From Planctomycetota bacterium (lineage in GTDB: Bacteria > Planctomycetota > UBA1135 > UBA2386), in the NCBI GenBank assembly GCA_021776805.1, contig JAJFFD010000227.1:1-41676 (forward strand): DNA of 41,676 nt. The letters run 5' to 3'. Position 1 is the first letter of the stretch, and every line of letters starts with the position of its first letter. Shown here piece after piece: positions 1 to 6,107 of this stretch. Below the pieces are notes generated by a model, which made no database searches, was not told where the DNA came from, and saw only the letters and a list, made by a program, of their open reading frames with translations. The position numbers and the translations under genes are program-made.

Positions 1-141
1 GATGACCAAGCAAGAGAAGACTCGTCGTGCTTTTGACGAAGGCTACGCAGCCCGGCGCGTCAAGCTGCATCGGCAAGGGTGCCCTTATCGCCGCCAGTGG
101 CTCCGCACGTCATGGCTTGCCGGTGTCTACGCCGCGTCGGC
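1..141. repeat. Left copy of 141-bp terminal direct repeat
   Basis: These bases are identical to 41536-41676. Such an exact overlap at both ends of an assembled phage contig shows that the molecule is circular or circularly permuted. The length of 141 equals a common assembler k-mer, so it is more likely an assembly overlap than a packaged terminal repeat. One copy should be removed to give a 41,535-bp genome. Confidence 0.9.
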
Positions 142-151
142 AGACTTATGA
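2..151 (+). CDS. RMF-like ribosome modulation factor family protein
   Basis: A 49-residue basic protein that spans the contig join. Its Shine-Dalgarno AAAGGAG is seen only in the right-hand copy, at about 41525-41531. The pattern EGYAAR near residue 13, then CPY near residue 27, then R..WL.G....A, matches ribosome modulation factor. RMF dimerises 70S ribosomes into inactive 100S particles in stationary gammaproteobacteria. Related short proteins occur in phages, where their role is unclear. The call rests on this motif order and the length (E. coli RMF is 55 residues). A start at 41519 (ATGA overlap with the gene before, six residues longer) is possible. The stop overlaps the next start. Confidence 0.6.
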   Translation: MTKQEKTRRAFDEGYAARRVKLHRQGCPYRRQWLRTSWLAGVYAASADL

Positions 152-288
152 GACACCTGCACATCGAGCGCTGGCGGCGAGAGCCGCGGCACTCCTCTCG
201 CGGGGAGAGGTGGGCCAACCGCATCGCCATCGTGCTCGGCACCGGCATGCTGGTGTGGACCGGGTACATCGTCTGGGGGTGGTTTTAG
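148..288 (+). CDS. Small single-pass membrane protein
   Basis: A 46-residue protein starting in an ATGA overlap with the RMF-like gene. The first 24 residues are very basic (RRE, RHSSRGER). One hydrophobic helix of about 18 residues (IAIVLGTGMLVWTGYIVW) ends almost at the C-terminus, so the basic part should face the cytoplasm. No family is recognised. It is one of three tiny membrane-type genes around the contig join (with 289-396 and 41143-41283). Its presence in a tightly overlapped chain supports it as a real gene. Confidence 0.55.
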   Translation: MRHLHIERWRREPRHSSRGERWANRIAIVLGTGMLVWTGYIVWGWF

Positions 289-396
289 ATGGACCCCGCA
301 ACCCCCATCGACTGGATCGTGTCGGCCCTGATTGTTGCCGTGGGCGCAGCCTGCGGGTGGGGGCTGTGGAATCTGGCGGAGGTGGCTTGGCGATGA
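289..396 (+). CDS. 35-residue membrane micropeptide
   Basis: The ATG follows the previous TAG stop directly and the TGA overlaps the next ATG. After the first eight residues there is one hydrophobic helix (IVSALIVAVGAACGWGLW), then a short polar end. Function is unknown. It is supported by perfect stop-start coupling on both sides and by the membrane-like composition, not by homology. Confidence 0.5.
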   Translation: MDPATPIDWIVSALIVAVGAACGWGLWNLAEVAWR

Positions 397-653
397 CTCG
401 GCGCGATGCGCTGTGGAGCAACATCTACGAGTTGCTGAACGTGGTCGACTCCGCGGCACGCCAGTCGGAGGACTGCAACGAGGCGCAGGTCATCCGCACC
501 AAGCTCGAGCTGTTGCGCATCCAGCGGTTGGAGCTCGCCCAGAAGGCCGTCCGGTACCAGAACCAGGTGGAGGCCATCGACTACGAGATGACGCTGCTGG
601 TGAACGAGTTGCCGACGGACGACGACGAGCCCACAGCAGCGGACAACTTCTGA
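393..653 (+). CDS. Coiled-coil early protein
   Basis: An 86-residue, charged, mostly helical protein. Residues 15-75 show heptad-like spacing of Leu, Ile and Val among Glu, Arg and Gln, followed by an acidic tail (DDDEPTAAD). The start is the ATG overlapping the previous TGA; upstream in-frame starts lie inside other genes. It could be a small oligomeric accessory or inhibitor protein, but the sequence alone gives no function. Confidence 0.6.
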   Translation: MTRRDALWSNIYELLNVVDSAARQSEDCNEAQVIRTKLELLRIQRLELAQKAVRYQNQVEAIDYEMTLLVNELPTDDDEPTAADNF

Positions 654-661
654 TTCAACCC

Positions 662-676
662 GCCGGATGTTCCGGC
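662..676 (+). other. Small stem-loop in intergenic gap
   Basis: GCCGGA and TCCGGC form a perfect 6-bp stem with a 3-nt loop, in the 68-bp gap before the gene at 722. No T tract follows, so it is not a standard terminator. It may stabilise the end of the upstream message. Confidence 0.3.
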
Positions 677-721
677 ACAACAACCGCATCAACTCGATGC
701 CCAACACTAGGAACCAACACA

Positions 722-1126
722 ATGCGAATGAGCCAAGCGTTTCCGAGCACGTACCTCAAGGCCGCCGATCTCGATGATGAGAAGTGGGTCGTCACCATCG
801 AAGAGATCAAGATGGAACTGGTCGGACAAGGGGAAGACCAGACCCACAAGCCCGTGGCCTACTTCCGCGAGTTGGAGAAAGGGCTGGTCCTGAACAAGAC
901 CAACGGCACGGCCATCTCCACGATCTACGGGGACGAGTCGGATGACTGGTCAGGGCAGCGCATCACGCTGTTCTCTACGTGGGTCGACTTCGGTGGCAAG
1001 CAGGTGGAGGCCATCCGGGTGGAGCCGCGCCGGCCTGCGAAGGCTGCTCCTGCGGCCCCGGCCGCGCCCGACGTTCCGCAGCATGCCGGTGAAGGCCCGC
1101 CGCCGTCGGACGACGTGCCGTTCTAG
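722..1126 (+). CDS. Conserved phage protein with SSB-like acidic C-terminal tail
   Basis: A 134-residue protein of a type common in phages. The conserved core is LKAADL, then KPVAYF, then KGLVLNKTN, then GQRITLF and KQVEAIRV; it looks like a compact beta-rich fold. An Ala/Pro-rich linker (about residues 100-120) leads to the end PPSDDVPF. That end resembles the DDDIPF tail by which bacterial SSB recruits replication and repair proteins. The arrangement of folded core, flexible Pro/Ala linker and acidic tip copies SSB, so single-strand binding or recruitment of host SSB partners is plausible but unproven. A Shine-Dalgarno AGGAA lies 8 nt before the ATG. Confidence 0.65.
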   Translation: MRMSQAFPSTYLKAADLDDEKWVVTIEEIKMELVGQGEDQTHKPVAYFRELEKGLVLNKTNGTAISTIYGDESDDWSGQRITLFSTWVDFGGKQVEAIRVEPRRPAKAAPAAPAAPDVPQHAGEGPPPSDDVPF

Positions 1127-1147
1127 CGGGGGTGAGGAACTTGGATG

Positions 1148-1206
1148 CCGCTCCCCGGGTGATGTTCAACAGACCCGTGGGGGGTTCCGCAGCACTCGGG
1201 GAGCGG
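1148..1206 (+). other. Long RNA hairpin between early genes
   Basis: CCGCTCCCCGGGTG (1148-1161) pairs with CACTCGGGGAGCGG (1193-1206) over 14 positions with one G-U wobble. The 31-nt loop holds a possible small inner stem (ACCC/GGGT). It lies in the gap between 1126 and 1229, ends 22 nt before the next ATG and has no T tract. A structured leader, RNase processing site or translational control element fits better than a terminator. Confidence 0.5.
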
Positions 1207-1228
1207 TAATCCAATGGGAGGCAGTCAG

Positions 1229-1423
1229 ATGGATCTGAGTAAGCGCTTTCGACGGTTGCTACCGCAACGATTCCGGCCGCGTGTTCCGTGGCAGCGAGCA
1301 AGCAGAGAGCTGGCGGCACTTGACTTGTTGCGGGACGCACCGGTAGCCGAAAAGATGCGTTTCACCGATCAGGTGTTGGACCAGCGCGAGGCTGACGGTT
1401 ACCAGCGATTCGGTGTGAAGTGA
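1229..1423 (+). CDS. Small basic early protein, unknown function
   Basis: A 64-residue protein with an Arg-rich N-terminal third (KRFRRLLPQRFRPR) and an acidic/polar helical C-terminal half. The start at 1229 is preferred over 1214 because GGAGG lies 7 nt upstream of it. The long hairpin at 1148-1206 is directly upstream and may control it. It may bind nucleic acid, given the basic N-terminus. No family is recognised. Confidence 0.55.
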   Translation: MDLSKRFRRLLPQRFRPRVPWQRASRELAALDLLRDAPVAEKMRFTDQVLDQREADGYQRFGVK

Positions 1424-1716
1424 TGGCACGCGACATGGGCACGGCCTACAGCGAACGCATCGACGGTCCCCGCATCCACAAGCAGCACGAAGACATCCGG
1501 GACTACATGCTCGCCCGGGACTGGAAGACGCTAGCCGAGATCAAGAACGCACTCGGCTACCCCGAGTCCAGCATCTCCGCACAGCTACGGCATCTGCGGA
1601 AGCCGCAGTTCGGCAGCTATGAGGTGGAGAAGCGCCGCCGAACACCGAAGGGTGGAACGTGGGAGTACCGCGTACGACCCGGGTTTGCGTTGGTTGGAGG
1701 TGTCAACGATGCGTAG
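1423..1716 (+). CDS. Winged-helix DNA-binding protein
   Basis: A 97-residue protein. Residues about 25-85 form a winged helix: a helix (IRDYMLA), the turn TLAEIKNALGYPESSISAQLRHLR as helix-turn-helix, then a beta wing (YEVEKRRR...TWEYRV). This layout is common in small phage regulators and in replication-linked proteins that read paired half-sites. The start is the ATG in the TGATG junction; a GTG three bases earlier is also possible. The end overlaps the lipoprotein gene by 8 bases. Confidence 0.6.
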   Translation: MARDMGTAYSERIDGPRIHKQHEDIRDYMLARDWKTLAEIKNALGYPESSISAQLRHLRKPQFGSYEVEKRRRTPKGGTWEYRVRPGFALVGGVNDA

Positions 1717-1927
1717 CGTTCTGGTGCTGGCACTGCTGCTGCTCGGCTGCGGGGAGCCGGAACCGCGGATGTCGCTACCCGATGGCGTGTACGAGGTCGG
1801 AGCCGACGCAGCCTACGGGACGATCTACGTGGAAAGCGAGATGAAGTTCTACGACTGCGTGCGCGTCCACGGCACGAAGCGCGTGCTCTGTGACGGCATG
1901 CTACTGGACCTGGAGATTGAGGAATGA
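1709..1927 (+). CDS. Small predicted lipoprotein
   Basis: A 72-residue protein starting MRSVLVLALLLLGC. The hydrophobic stretch ending LLLGC is a lipobox, with lipid attachment predicted at Cys14, leaving a mature part of about 59 residues. That part begins GEPEPR and has two further Cys residues that could form a disulfide. A Shine-Dalgarno GGAGG lies 8 nt before the ATG. In the early region such proteins often act in superinfection exclusion or envelope change, but that is inference from location only. Confidence 0.6.
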   Translation: MRSVLVLALLLLGCGEPEPRMSLPDGVYEVGADAAYGTIYVESEMKFYDCVRVHGTKRVLCDGMLLDLEIEE

Positions 1928-2241
1928 GTGTCCACGACTGGATCTACAAGAATCTCGGAAGCGAGGCGTGCGGCAACACCGTAGCCCCCGGAGATTGGAT
2001 GGATCTCCAACCACCCCTGCAGTATCCGCCCGTCGTACACGTCAGCGAAGACGCTTGGACGCTCTGGATTGGAACAGCCACGGAGTGGCACACGCACATG
2101 AGTCGTGGCGACGCCCACCGCTTGGCGTGGTTCATTCTGTATAGGTGGTGGATCAGGGCAGAGTGGTTCGGTCTACGAAGGCGACTGTGGTTTTGGGCAC
2201 TGCGTAAGCGCCTGGGAGAGATTCCCGGCGGGCTCTCATGA
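1924..2241 (+). CDS. Trp-rich hypothetical protein
   Basis: A 105-residue protein starting in an ATGA overlap with the lipoprotein. It contains many Trp residues, and the C-terminal third is amphipathic and basic (FGLRRRLWFWALRKRLG), which suggests membrane association. No motif is recognised. It is encoded between a lipoprotein and a PEP-CTERM peptide, so an envelope-related role is possible. Confidence 0.55.
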   Translation: MSVHDWIYKNLGSEACGNTVAPGDWMDLQPPLQYPPVVHVSEDAWTLWIGTATEWHTHMSRGDAHRLAWFILYRWWIRAEWFGLRRRLWFWALRKRLGEIPGGLS

Positions 2242-2345
2242 CCCGCATGGGTTCCCTTGTCCCCGAGCCGTCCATCGTTGCCATGATCGCCGCCGGGCTG
2301 GTACTGCTGCTCGGCCTCAACGCACGGAGGAAGCGGAAGCGATGA
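2238..2345 (+). CDS. 35-residue PEP-CTERM micropeptide
   Basis: The product is almost only a PEP-CTERM sorting signal. VPEPS at residues 8-12 is followed by a 15-residue hydrophobic helix (IVAMIAAGLVLLLGL) and a C-terminal Arg/Lys cluster (RRKRKR). In Gram-negative bacteria these three parts are recognised by exosortases, which cut near the PEP motif during surface delivery. The gene overlaps both neighbours by ATGA junctions. Only seven residues precede the signal, so it cannot deliver much cargo. It might act as a decoy for, or competitive inhibitor of, the host exosortase, or it might be a fragment. Confidence 0.65.
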   Translation: MTRMGSLVPEPSIVAMIAAGLVLLLGLNARRKRKR

Positions 2346-2437
2346 GCACTAACACGTTTCAGGCATGGATGGTATTTCTCCTTCAGATCATTACTTGCGC
2401 ACAAGTGCTGCAGTGCATGGAATCGGCGATGCGATGA
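2342..2437 (+). CDS. 31-residue hydrophobic micropeptide
   Basis: It starts in an ATGA overlap with the PEP-CTERM peptide and ends in another overlap with the gene at 2434. Residues 8-24 (AWMVFLLQIITCAQVLQ) form one hydrophobic segment with Cys residues. Function is unknown. It is supported by the unbroken coupling chain only, so it is less certain than its neighbours. Confidence 0.4.
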   Translation: MSTNTFQAWMVFLLQIITCAQVLQCMESAMR

Positions 2438-2850
2438 AATACCCGCTACGGGAAGATGACGAAGTACGAGACTGCCCGGAGGCCGCTGCAACCCCGGAAG
2501 CGCTCAAGGCCGCCGGCCTGGCGTGCGCGGTGTGGTCCGAAGAGGACCACCAGTACCTCTTGCACGAGGCGTGTGACGGCACCGGCCAGCTCGGCAACCC
2601 GGACGCAGAGTTGGTGATCGAGACATGGAAATCCAGAAAGAGCCCTGAAAGGTGGTGCTGGGCTGAAACGAGTGCCCAGAAGTACACACCATTCGGAACG
2701 TGGAACACCGCCCGCAAGGCCCTTGCCGCTGGGAGGCTTGATCTGTGTGAGTGCGATTCTGGTACAGCCTACGGTTCGGGTAGCAGCCAGTTCATTGCGC
2801 CCGAGTGCCCGCCCTGCGCCCGAGAGCGCGCCGTTCTGGAGGGAGCATGA
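2434..2850 (+). CDS. Cys-containing hypothetical early protein
   Basis: A 138-residue acidic protein. The C-terminal part has CEC (near residue 110) and a later CPPC pair (near residue 127), which could bind zinc. An aromatic segment (WCWAETSAQKYTPFGTW) sits in the middle. The start is the ATG overlapping the previous TGA, and GGAGGGAGC before the end serves the next gene. No family is recognised. Confidence 0.55.
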   Translation: MKYPLREDDEVRDCPEAAATPEALKAAGLACAVWSEEDHQYLLHEACDGTGQLGNPDAELVIETWKSRKSPERWCWAETSAQKYTPFGTWNTARKALAAGRLDLCECDSGTAYGSGSSQFIAPECPPCARERAVLEGA

Positions 2851-3101
2851 GCATCATCTGTAGCAGTTCGATGCCGATTGACAGGCTGAAGCCTACCGAC
2901 CGCACGCCGGTAAATGCACTCCGTGCTTTAGCTCGGAAGCCACGCGTCAATTACTTTGAGTTGTCCGAAAGCAGGTGGCTACGATCATTGATAGGCGATT
3001 TAAAGCGGCGCGGGTGGGTTGAATCTGCGGAGGATGTCTACCCGTGGTGTCGCTACGAACTGACTACAGAAGGCATTTCTGTTGCTGACGGAAGCAGATG
3101 A
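2847..3101 (+). CDS. Small winged-helix-like protein
   Basis: An 84-residue protein. Residues about 20-75 give the pattern NALRALARKP, ESRWLRSLIGDLKRRGWVES and YELTTEG, like a winged helix in which a recognition helix is followed by a beta hairpin and LTTEG. This shape occurs in phage DNA-binding proteins. The start lies in ATGA with GGAGGG upstream. Assignment is by pattern only. Confidence 0.5.
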   Translation: MSIICSSSMPIDRLKPTDRTPVNALRALARKPRVNYFELSESRWLRSLIGDLKRRGWVESAEDVYPWCRYELTTEGISVADGSR

Positions 3102-3418
3102 CCACCCCCGACCTAACACCCGACCAGGCCGCCGGGCTGTTCCTCAAGGTCACAGGGCAAGTGATACCAGCCTACACGCGTGAAGCAGATGGATACATCA
3201 CCATGGACCCTGTCACGCCAGAGGACCCGCGCTTCTGGGGGCCGCTGCTGATCGCGTTGATGGAGAGAAGGTGGGAAGTAGGAAACTCCACCGAAAACGG
3301 TACTGCGAGCTATTCCATGGACAACAAGAGCGGCGAAGCGTGGACTGCAACGTACGCCACCCTCCCCGCCGCCATCATTGCAGCCGCCAAGATCGAGCTT
3401 GGCATGGAGGGGGAGTAG
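3098..3418 (+). CDS. Hypothetical phage protein
   Basis: A 106-residue acidic protein starting in an ATGA overlap. It resembles small single-domain phage proteins that end with a helix (TLPAAIIAAAKIELGM), a shape also seen in the 7320-7649 product, which ends ADITNAAALIELAAREEGK. The two may be distant relatives: both have a WGPLL/WLWPL-like segment followed by Trp-rich text. Function is unknown. Confidence 0.55.
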   Translation: MTTPDLTPDQAAGLFLKVTGQVIPAYTREADGYITMDPVTPEDPRFWGPLLIALMERRWEVGNSTENGTASYSMDNKSGEAWTATYATLPAAIIAAAKIELGMEGE

Positions 3419-3700
3419 ATGGGTGGCAAAACCGAAAGGGTTCCTCACGGGAAAAGGCACTACGACCTCTGCATCGCGGTAGACGGGACGCGCCTGAGCA
3501 TCGCTCTGGAGGCGATCCTTGAAGCAGGAGCAGACCCGGAGATGGTTCGCATGGGCAAGGAGATGGTGGAGGCCGGAAGAAACCTCATCATCCTGGCCAA
3601 TGATCGCGTTGGCGACACCGCCAGAGTCTGCGTGGGCACACTGGGCCAGTCGTACTGTGGCCTTCGTCACAACCACGAGGGGCCGTGTCGCGAGCTATGA
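3419..3700 (+). CDS. Hypothetical early protein
   Basis: A 93-residue protein whose ATG directly follows the previous TAG stop. The centre is helical (SIALEAILEAGADPEMVRMGKEMVEAGRN), and the C-terminal CGLRHNHEGPC motif combines Cys and His as in a small zinc site. That motif resembles the C-x-L-x-x-x-H-x-x-x-C ends of other phage early proteins. No function can be assigned. Confidence 0.5.
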   Translation: MGGKTERVPHGKRHYDLCIAVDGTRLSIALEAILEAGADPEMVRMGKEMVEAGRNLIILANDRVGDTARVCVGTLGQSYCGLRHNHEGPCREL

Positions 3701-4083
3701 CCTGCACCCATACACGCGACGCAGCAAACGAGGTGCCCTGCCCTCCCTGCGCCGGAAGCGGAAGACAGAAGCTTTCATTCAAAGGCGAGCACACCACTAC
3801 GTGTTACGACTGCCACGGCTGCGGAACGGTGGCGCGCATGGTGGAGTGCCCGACGTGTAGCGGATCGCGGTACCTGCCCAACGGGGACGAGTGCGACTGC
3901 TGGGAGGGCACCGGCAAGGTCCCCGCTGCGCCTGCGGAGATCGAGCTTGCACCCGGGGACGCTTTCGAGCAGAAAGCAGAGGGATGGTGGATCCGGTGGG
4001 AACCTGATGCACCGTTCACGCTCCGAAGCGTCTCCACCCACAACGAAGCCTTGAGCGCAGCACGCGCTGCGGGAGGGAAGTGA
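3697..4083 (+). CDS. DnaJ-type zinc-finger-like protein
   Basis: A 128-residue protein whose first 75 residues contain repeated Cys motifs: CPPCAGSG, CYDCHGCG, CPTCSGS and CDCWEGTG. This is the CxxCxGxG repeat of the DnaJ zinc-binding domain, normally four repeats binding two zincs. No J domain is present. The C-terminal half is short and has a WWIRWEPDAPF segment. Phages often carry such isolated zinc domains, with unknown partners. The ATG at 3697 overlaps the previous stop; the upstream GTG at 3685 is less likely. Confidence 0.6.
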   Translation: MTCTHTRDAANEVPCPPCAGSGRQKLSFKGEHTTTCYDCHGCGTVARMVECPTCSGSRYLPNGDECDCWEGTGKVPAAPAEIELAPGDAFEQKAEGWWIRWEPDAPFTLRSVSTHNEALSAARAAGGK

Positions 4084-4373
4084 TGACGACCGAGCGAAAC
4101 GCCGAAGGCTGGTATCCGAACGTGTTCTCACAGAGGATCGGCCTAGACCCCGACCCGCGCAGGATCGTGACCAATAGCCCGAAGGTCGGTGGTAGTGGGA
4201 AGACAAGCACCGTCCACGAAGAGGCAGCGTATCCCGCACCTTCGCTAGAGAAGTTCCGCGAGATGGAGCAAGAGCGCGACGCCTTGCGGGACGAGATTCA
4301 CAGGCTGCAGAAGGTGAACATGTCACTTTCTGCAGACGTGGTACGGCTTGCTATCGAGTGCAACGATGACTGA
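4083..4373 (+). CDS. Coiled-coil hypothetical protein
   Basis: A 96-residue protein. The first half is polar and loop-like. Residues about 55-95 form a heptad coiled coil (LEKFREMEQERDALRDEI and onward). The ATG is in a TGATG junction with GGGAGG upstream. Similar N-terminal variable, C-terminal coiled-coil proteins are usual in phage early arms. Function is unknown. Confidence 0.5.
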   Translation: MTTERNAEGWYPNVFSQRIGLDPDPRRIVTNSPKVGGSGKTSTVHEEAAYPAPSLEKFREMEQERDALRDEIHRLQKVNMSLSADVVRLAIECNDD

Positions 4374-4668
4374 CTCCGAGCTGAGCGAGAAGGTCGCGCG
4401 GTACCTGGGGCCAAACTGTCCTCGTCCGCCGGACCGTGCATGGTACTCGTTTGACCACGCCTACCAGATCAAGGCGATGCTGGACGAGTGCGATAGGTGT
4501 GGGTGGGGTGTTGAAACAGATCGCTTTGAAGAGGAGCGGTCGTGTGGAGTCGTCCGGTCAAACGCCGAGGGCGATCAGTTCGTTGGGGCAGCCCCCGCCT
4601 GGGAACGCGCATTAGCCGAAGCCTACGTGGCCGCGGTTGAGGCGCAGAAGGAGCAAGGCGATGGATAG
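4366..4668 (+). CDS. Hypothetical protein ending in KEQGDG
   Basis: A 100-residue protein. A CDRCGW motif near residue 42 suggests a partial metal site. The second half is helical and ends AAVEAQKEQGDG. The last codons contain the Shine-Dalgarno and start of the next gene (AAGGAGCAAGGCGATG), so the end is fixed by the translation signal. The next two genes have nearly the same junction. Function is unknown. Confidence 0.55.
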   Translation: MTDSELSEKVARYLGPNCPRPPDRAWYSFDHAYQIKAMLDECDRCGWGVETDRFEEERSCGVVRSNAEGDQFVGAAPAWERALAEAYVAAVEAQKEQGDG

Positions 4669-4891
4669 AGAAAGCATCCGGGTTCTGGGATTATGGCGCG
4701 CTGCGTGGTGCAGCTATGGATACCAGCCGTGGGCAAGGCTGCTTCACCGTTTCAGTCTGCACCACACAAGGACTTTTGGTCCGATGGATGACGGGGCGCT
4801 GTTGATACGGTGCGAGTGGTGTGGAGTGCAGCGCGTTGAGAGGCCGTTGGCTAGCCGGCTGCATGTCGAAAAGGAGCAAGGTGATGATTGA
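4661..4891 (+). CDS. Hypothetical protein ending in KEQGDD
   Basis: A 76-residue protein with a CEWCG motif near residue 50 and basic and aromatic residues throughout. Its start lies in the repeated AAGGAGCAAGGCGATG junction and its end (VEKEQGDD) is generated by the next copy. The sequence IRCEWCG.QR.ER resembles a one-knuckle zinc site. No family is recognised. Confidence 0.5.
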   Translation: MDRESIRVLGLWRAAWCSYGYQPWARLLHRFSLHHTRTFGPMDDGALLIRCEWCGVQRVERPLASRLHVEKEQGDD

Positions 4892-5087
4892 ATGGTTTCT
4901 ATGCACGGTTGCCGTGTCGTACCTAGGCACGAGCGGTATCAGCACAACCGAAACGTGCGTGAAGATGCAGGACGGACCAGCGTGCCGCCAAGAGGTTGCA
5001 GCCAATCTCCCCGGCGCGTACTGCAAGCCCGTCGTGACGCATCGCTATTGGGACCACGAGGTGAAGGAGCAAGGCGATGCCGACTGA
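4884..5087 (+). CDS. Small possibly exported Cys-containing protein
   Basis: A 67-residue protein starting MIEWFLCTVAVSYLG, which is hydrophobic and may be a signal or anchor. The remainder has three Cys residues (ETCVKM, ACRQE, AYCKP). It ends VKEQGDAD because the third AAGGAGCAAGGCGATG junction is embedded in its tail. A secreted or inner-membrane product is possible; function is unknown. Confidence 0.45.
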   Translation: MIEWFLCTVAVSYLGTSGISTTETCVKMQDGPACRQEVAANLPGAYCKPVVTHRYWDHEVKEQGDAD

Positions 5088-5382
5088 CAAGATCATCGCA
5101 GAGATCGCCGCCGAGAGGCTCCGGCAGAAAGAGGTTGAGGGCTGGACCCAAGATCACGACGACGAGCATCGATGCTTCGAGATAGCGCACGCCGCATCTT
5201 GCTACGCGGCAGTCGGTATGCATGGAGAAACACCAGAAGATCCGCCTTTCAACTGGCCGTGGGATGCAGAGTGGTGGAAGCCGAAGGACCCACGCCGTGA
5301 CCTGATCCGTGCCGCCGCGCTCATCGTCGCTGAGCTGGAACGCATGGAGCGAAAGCCGGAGGACTACGACGATGCCGACTGA
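5077..5382 (+). CDS. Conserved phage protein, possibly MazG-like helical fold
   Basis: A 101-residue protein of a widespread phage family with the order IAAERLRQKEVEGWTQDHDDEH, AHAASCYA, then WPWDAEWWKPKDPRRDLIRAAALIVAELER. The Glu- and Asp-rich helices recall all-alpha NTP pyrophosphohydrolases, which would hydrolyse nucleoside triphosphates, but the full EExxE...ExxD set is not clear. The activity is therefore inference. It starts in the third repeated junction and shares the start MPTD with the next gene. Confidence 0.55.
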   Translation: MPTDKIIAEIAAERLRQKEVEGWTQDHDDEHRCFEIAHAASCYAAVGMHGETPEDPPFNWPWDAEWWKPKDPRRDLIRAAALIVAELERMERKPEDYDDAD

Positions 5383-5791
5383 CCCGCACGCCCAGCCCGC
5401 GCCCGTGGTGACACGGGAGGAGATGGATGCTGTAGCTACACAACTAGCAGTGCAAGCTCCCATGTTACCGATGTCCGTGTTTCACGACGCAGCCGTCATG
5501 CTCCGCAACCTCTTCGATGCCCTGGAGCGGGAGAAGGAGCGGGCGACTCGCGCCGCACATCGCTCCCTCGAAACACAGTACGTGCTTGATGCTGTAGCAG
5601 AAGAAGCGAACGACGAGGTTGGAGAGAACGAGGATCACATCACTCAGCTTGAGCAAGAGAACGCCGACCTCCGCGCCAAGATGGAGCGGGCGGAGCAAAA
5701 GGCACACTTGTTCGAGATCGTGGCAGAGAACTCATACGAGGCCCTCACTGTTGAGCAGTACGAAGAGCTGGAGGAACTTCGCCATGGGTGA
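5372..5791 (+). CDS. Coiled-coil protein, Ead/Ea22-like style
   Basis: A 139-residue acidic protein. Residues about 50-75 and 90-135 are heptad-rich (for example LEQENADLRAKMERAEQ). It starts MPTD like the gene before; the 14 bases CGATGCCGACTGAC at the two starts are identical. Function is unknown, but long acidic coiled coils of this sort are usual in lambdoid early regions. Confidence 0.5.
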   Translation: MPTDPHAQPAPVVTREEMDAVATQLAVQAPMLPMSVFHDAAVMLRNLFDALEREKERATRAAHRSLETQYVLDAVAEEANDEVGENEDHITQLEQENADLRAKMERAEQKAHLFEIVAENSYEALTVEQYEELEELRHG

Positions 5792-6107
5792 GCAGAAGAT
5801 CGACGATGTGTTAGAACACCCGAAGGATTGTCTCGGACCTCAGTATTGCAAAGAGTGCCGCCATGAATTGCACCTCTATGACGATTGCCCATCATGCGGA
5901 GACAATCCAAGCGACGATCCCCATCGGTGCAAATGCCAGTCGTGCGGCGTAGACGTTAACGACAGCGACGACAGCAGATGCCGAGGATGCGGGCTGATAG
6001 TTTGCTGCTGCTGTGTGCTCATCTTTGGGCATAAAAAGGGTGGTGGACATTCAGTAGGAGATCCCGGTGAGCATCTTCGAGCAGAGAGGAGTCTGAGACA
6101 TGGGTGA
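5784..6107 (+). CDS. Multi-zinc-ribbon protein
   Basis: A 107-residue protein with many Cys pairs between residues 17 and 78: CKEC, CPSC, CKCQSC, CRGC and a run of four Cys residues (LIVCCCCVLI). The pairs are spaced like stacked zinc ribbons. The C-terminus is polar and variable. It begins MGEQKID; 17 bases at its start are repeated exactly at the next gene start. No enzymatic motif is seen. It may bind RNA, DNA or a host protein. Confidence 0.5.
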   Translation: MGEQKIDDVLEHPKDCLGPQYCKECRHELHLYDDCPSCGDNPSDDPHRCKCQSCGVDVNDSDDSRCRGCGLIVCCCCVLIFGHKKGGGHSVGDPGEHLRAERSLRHG

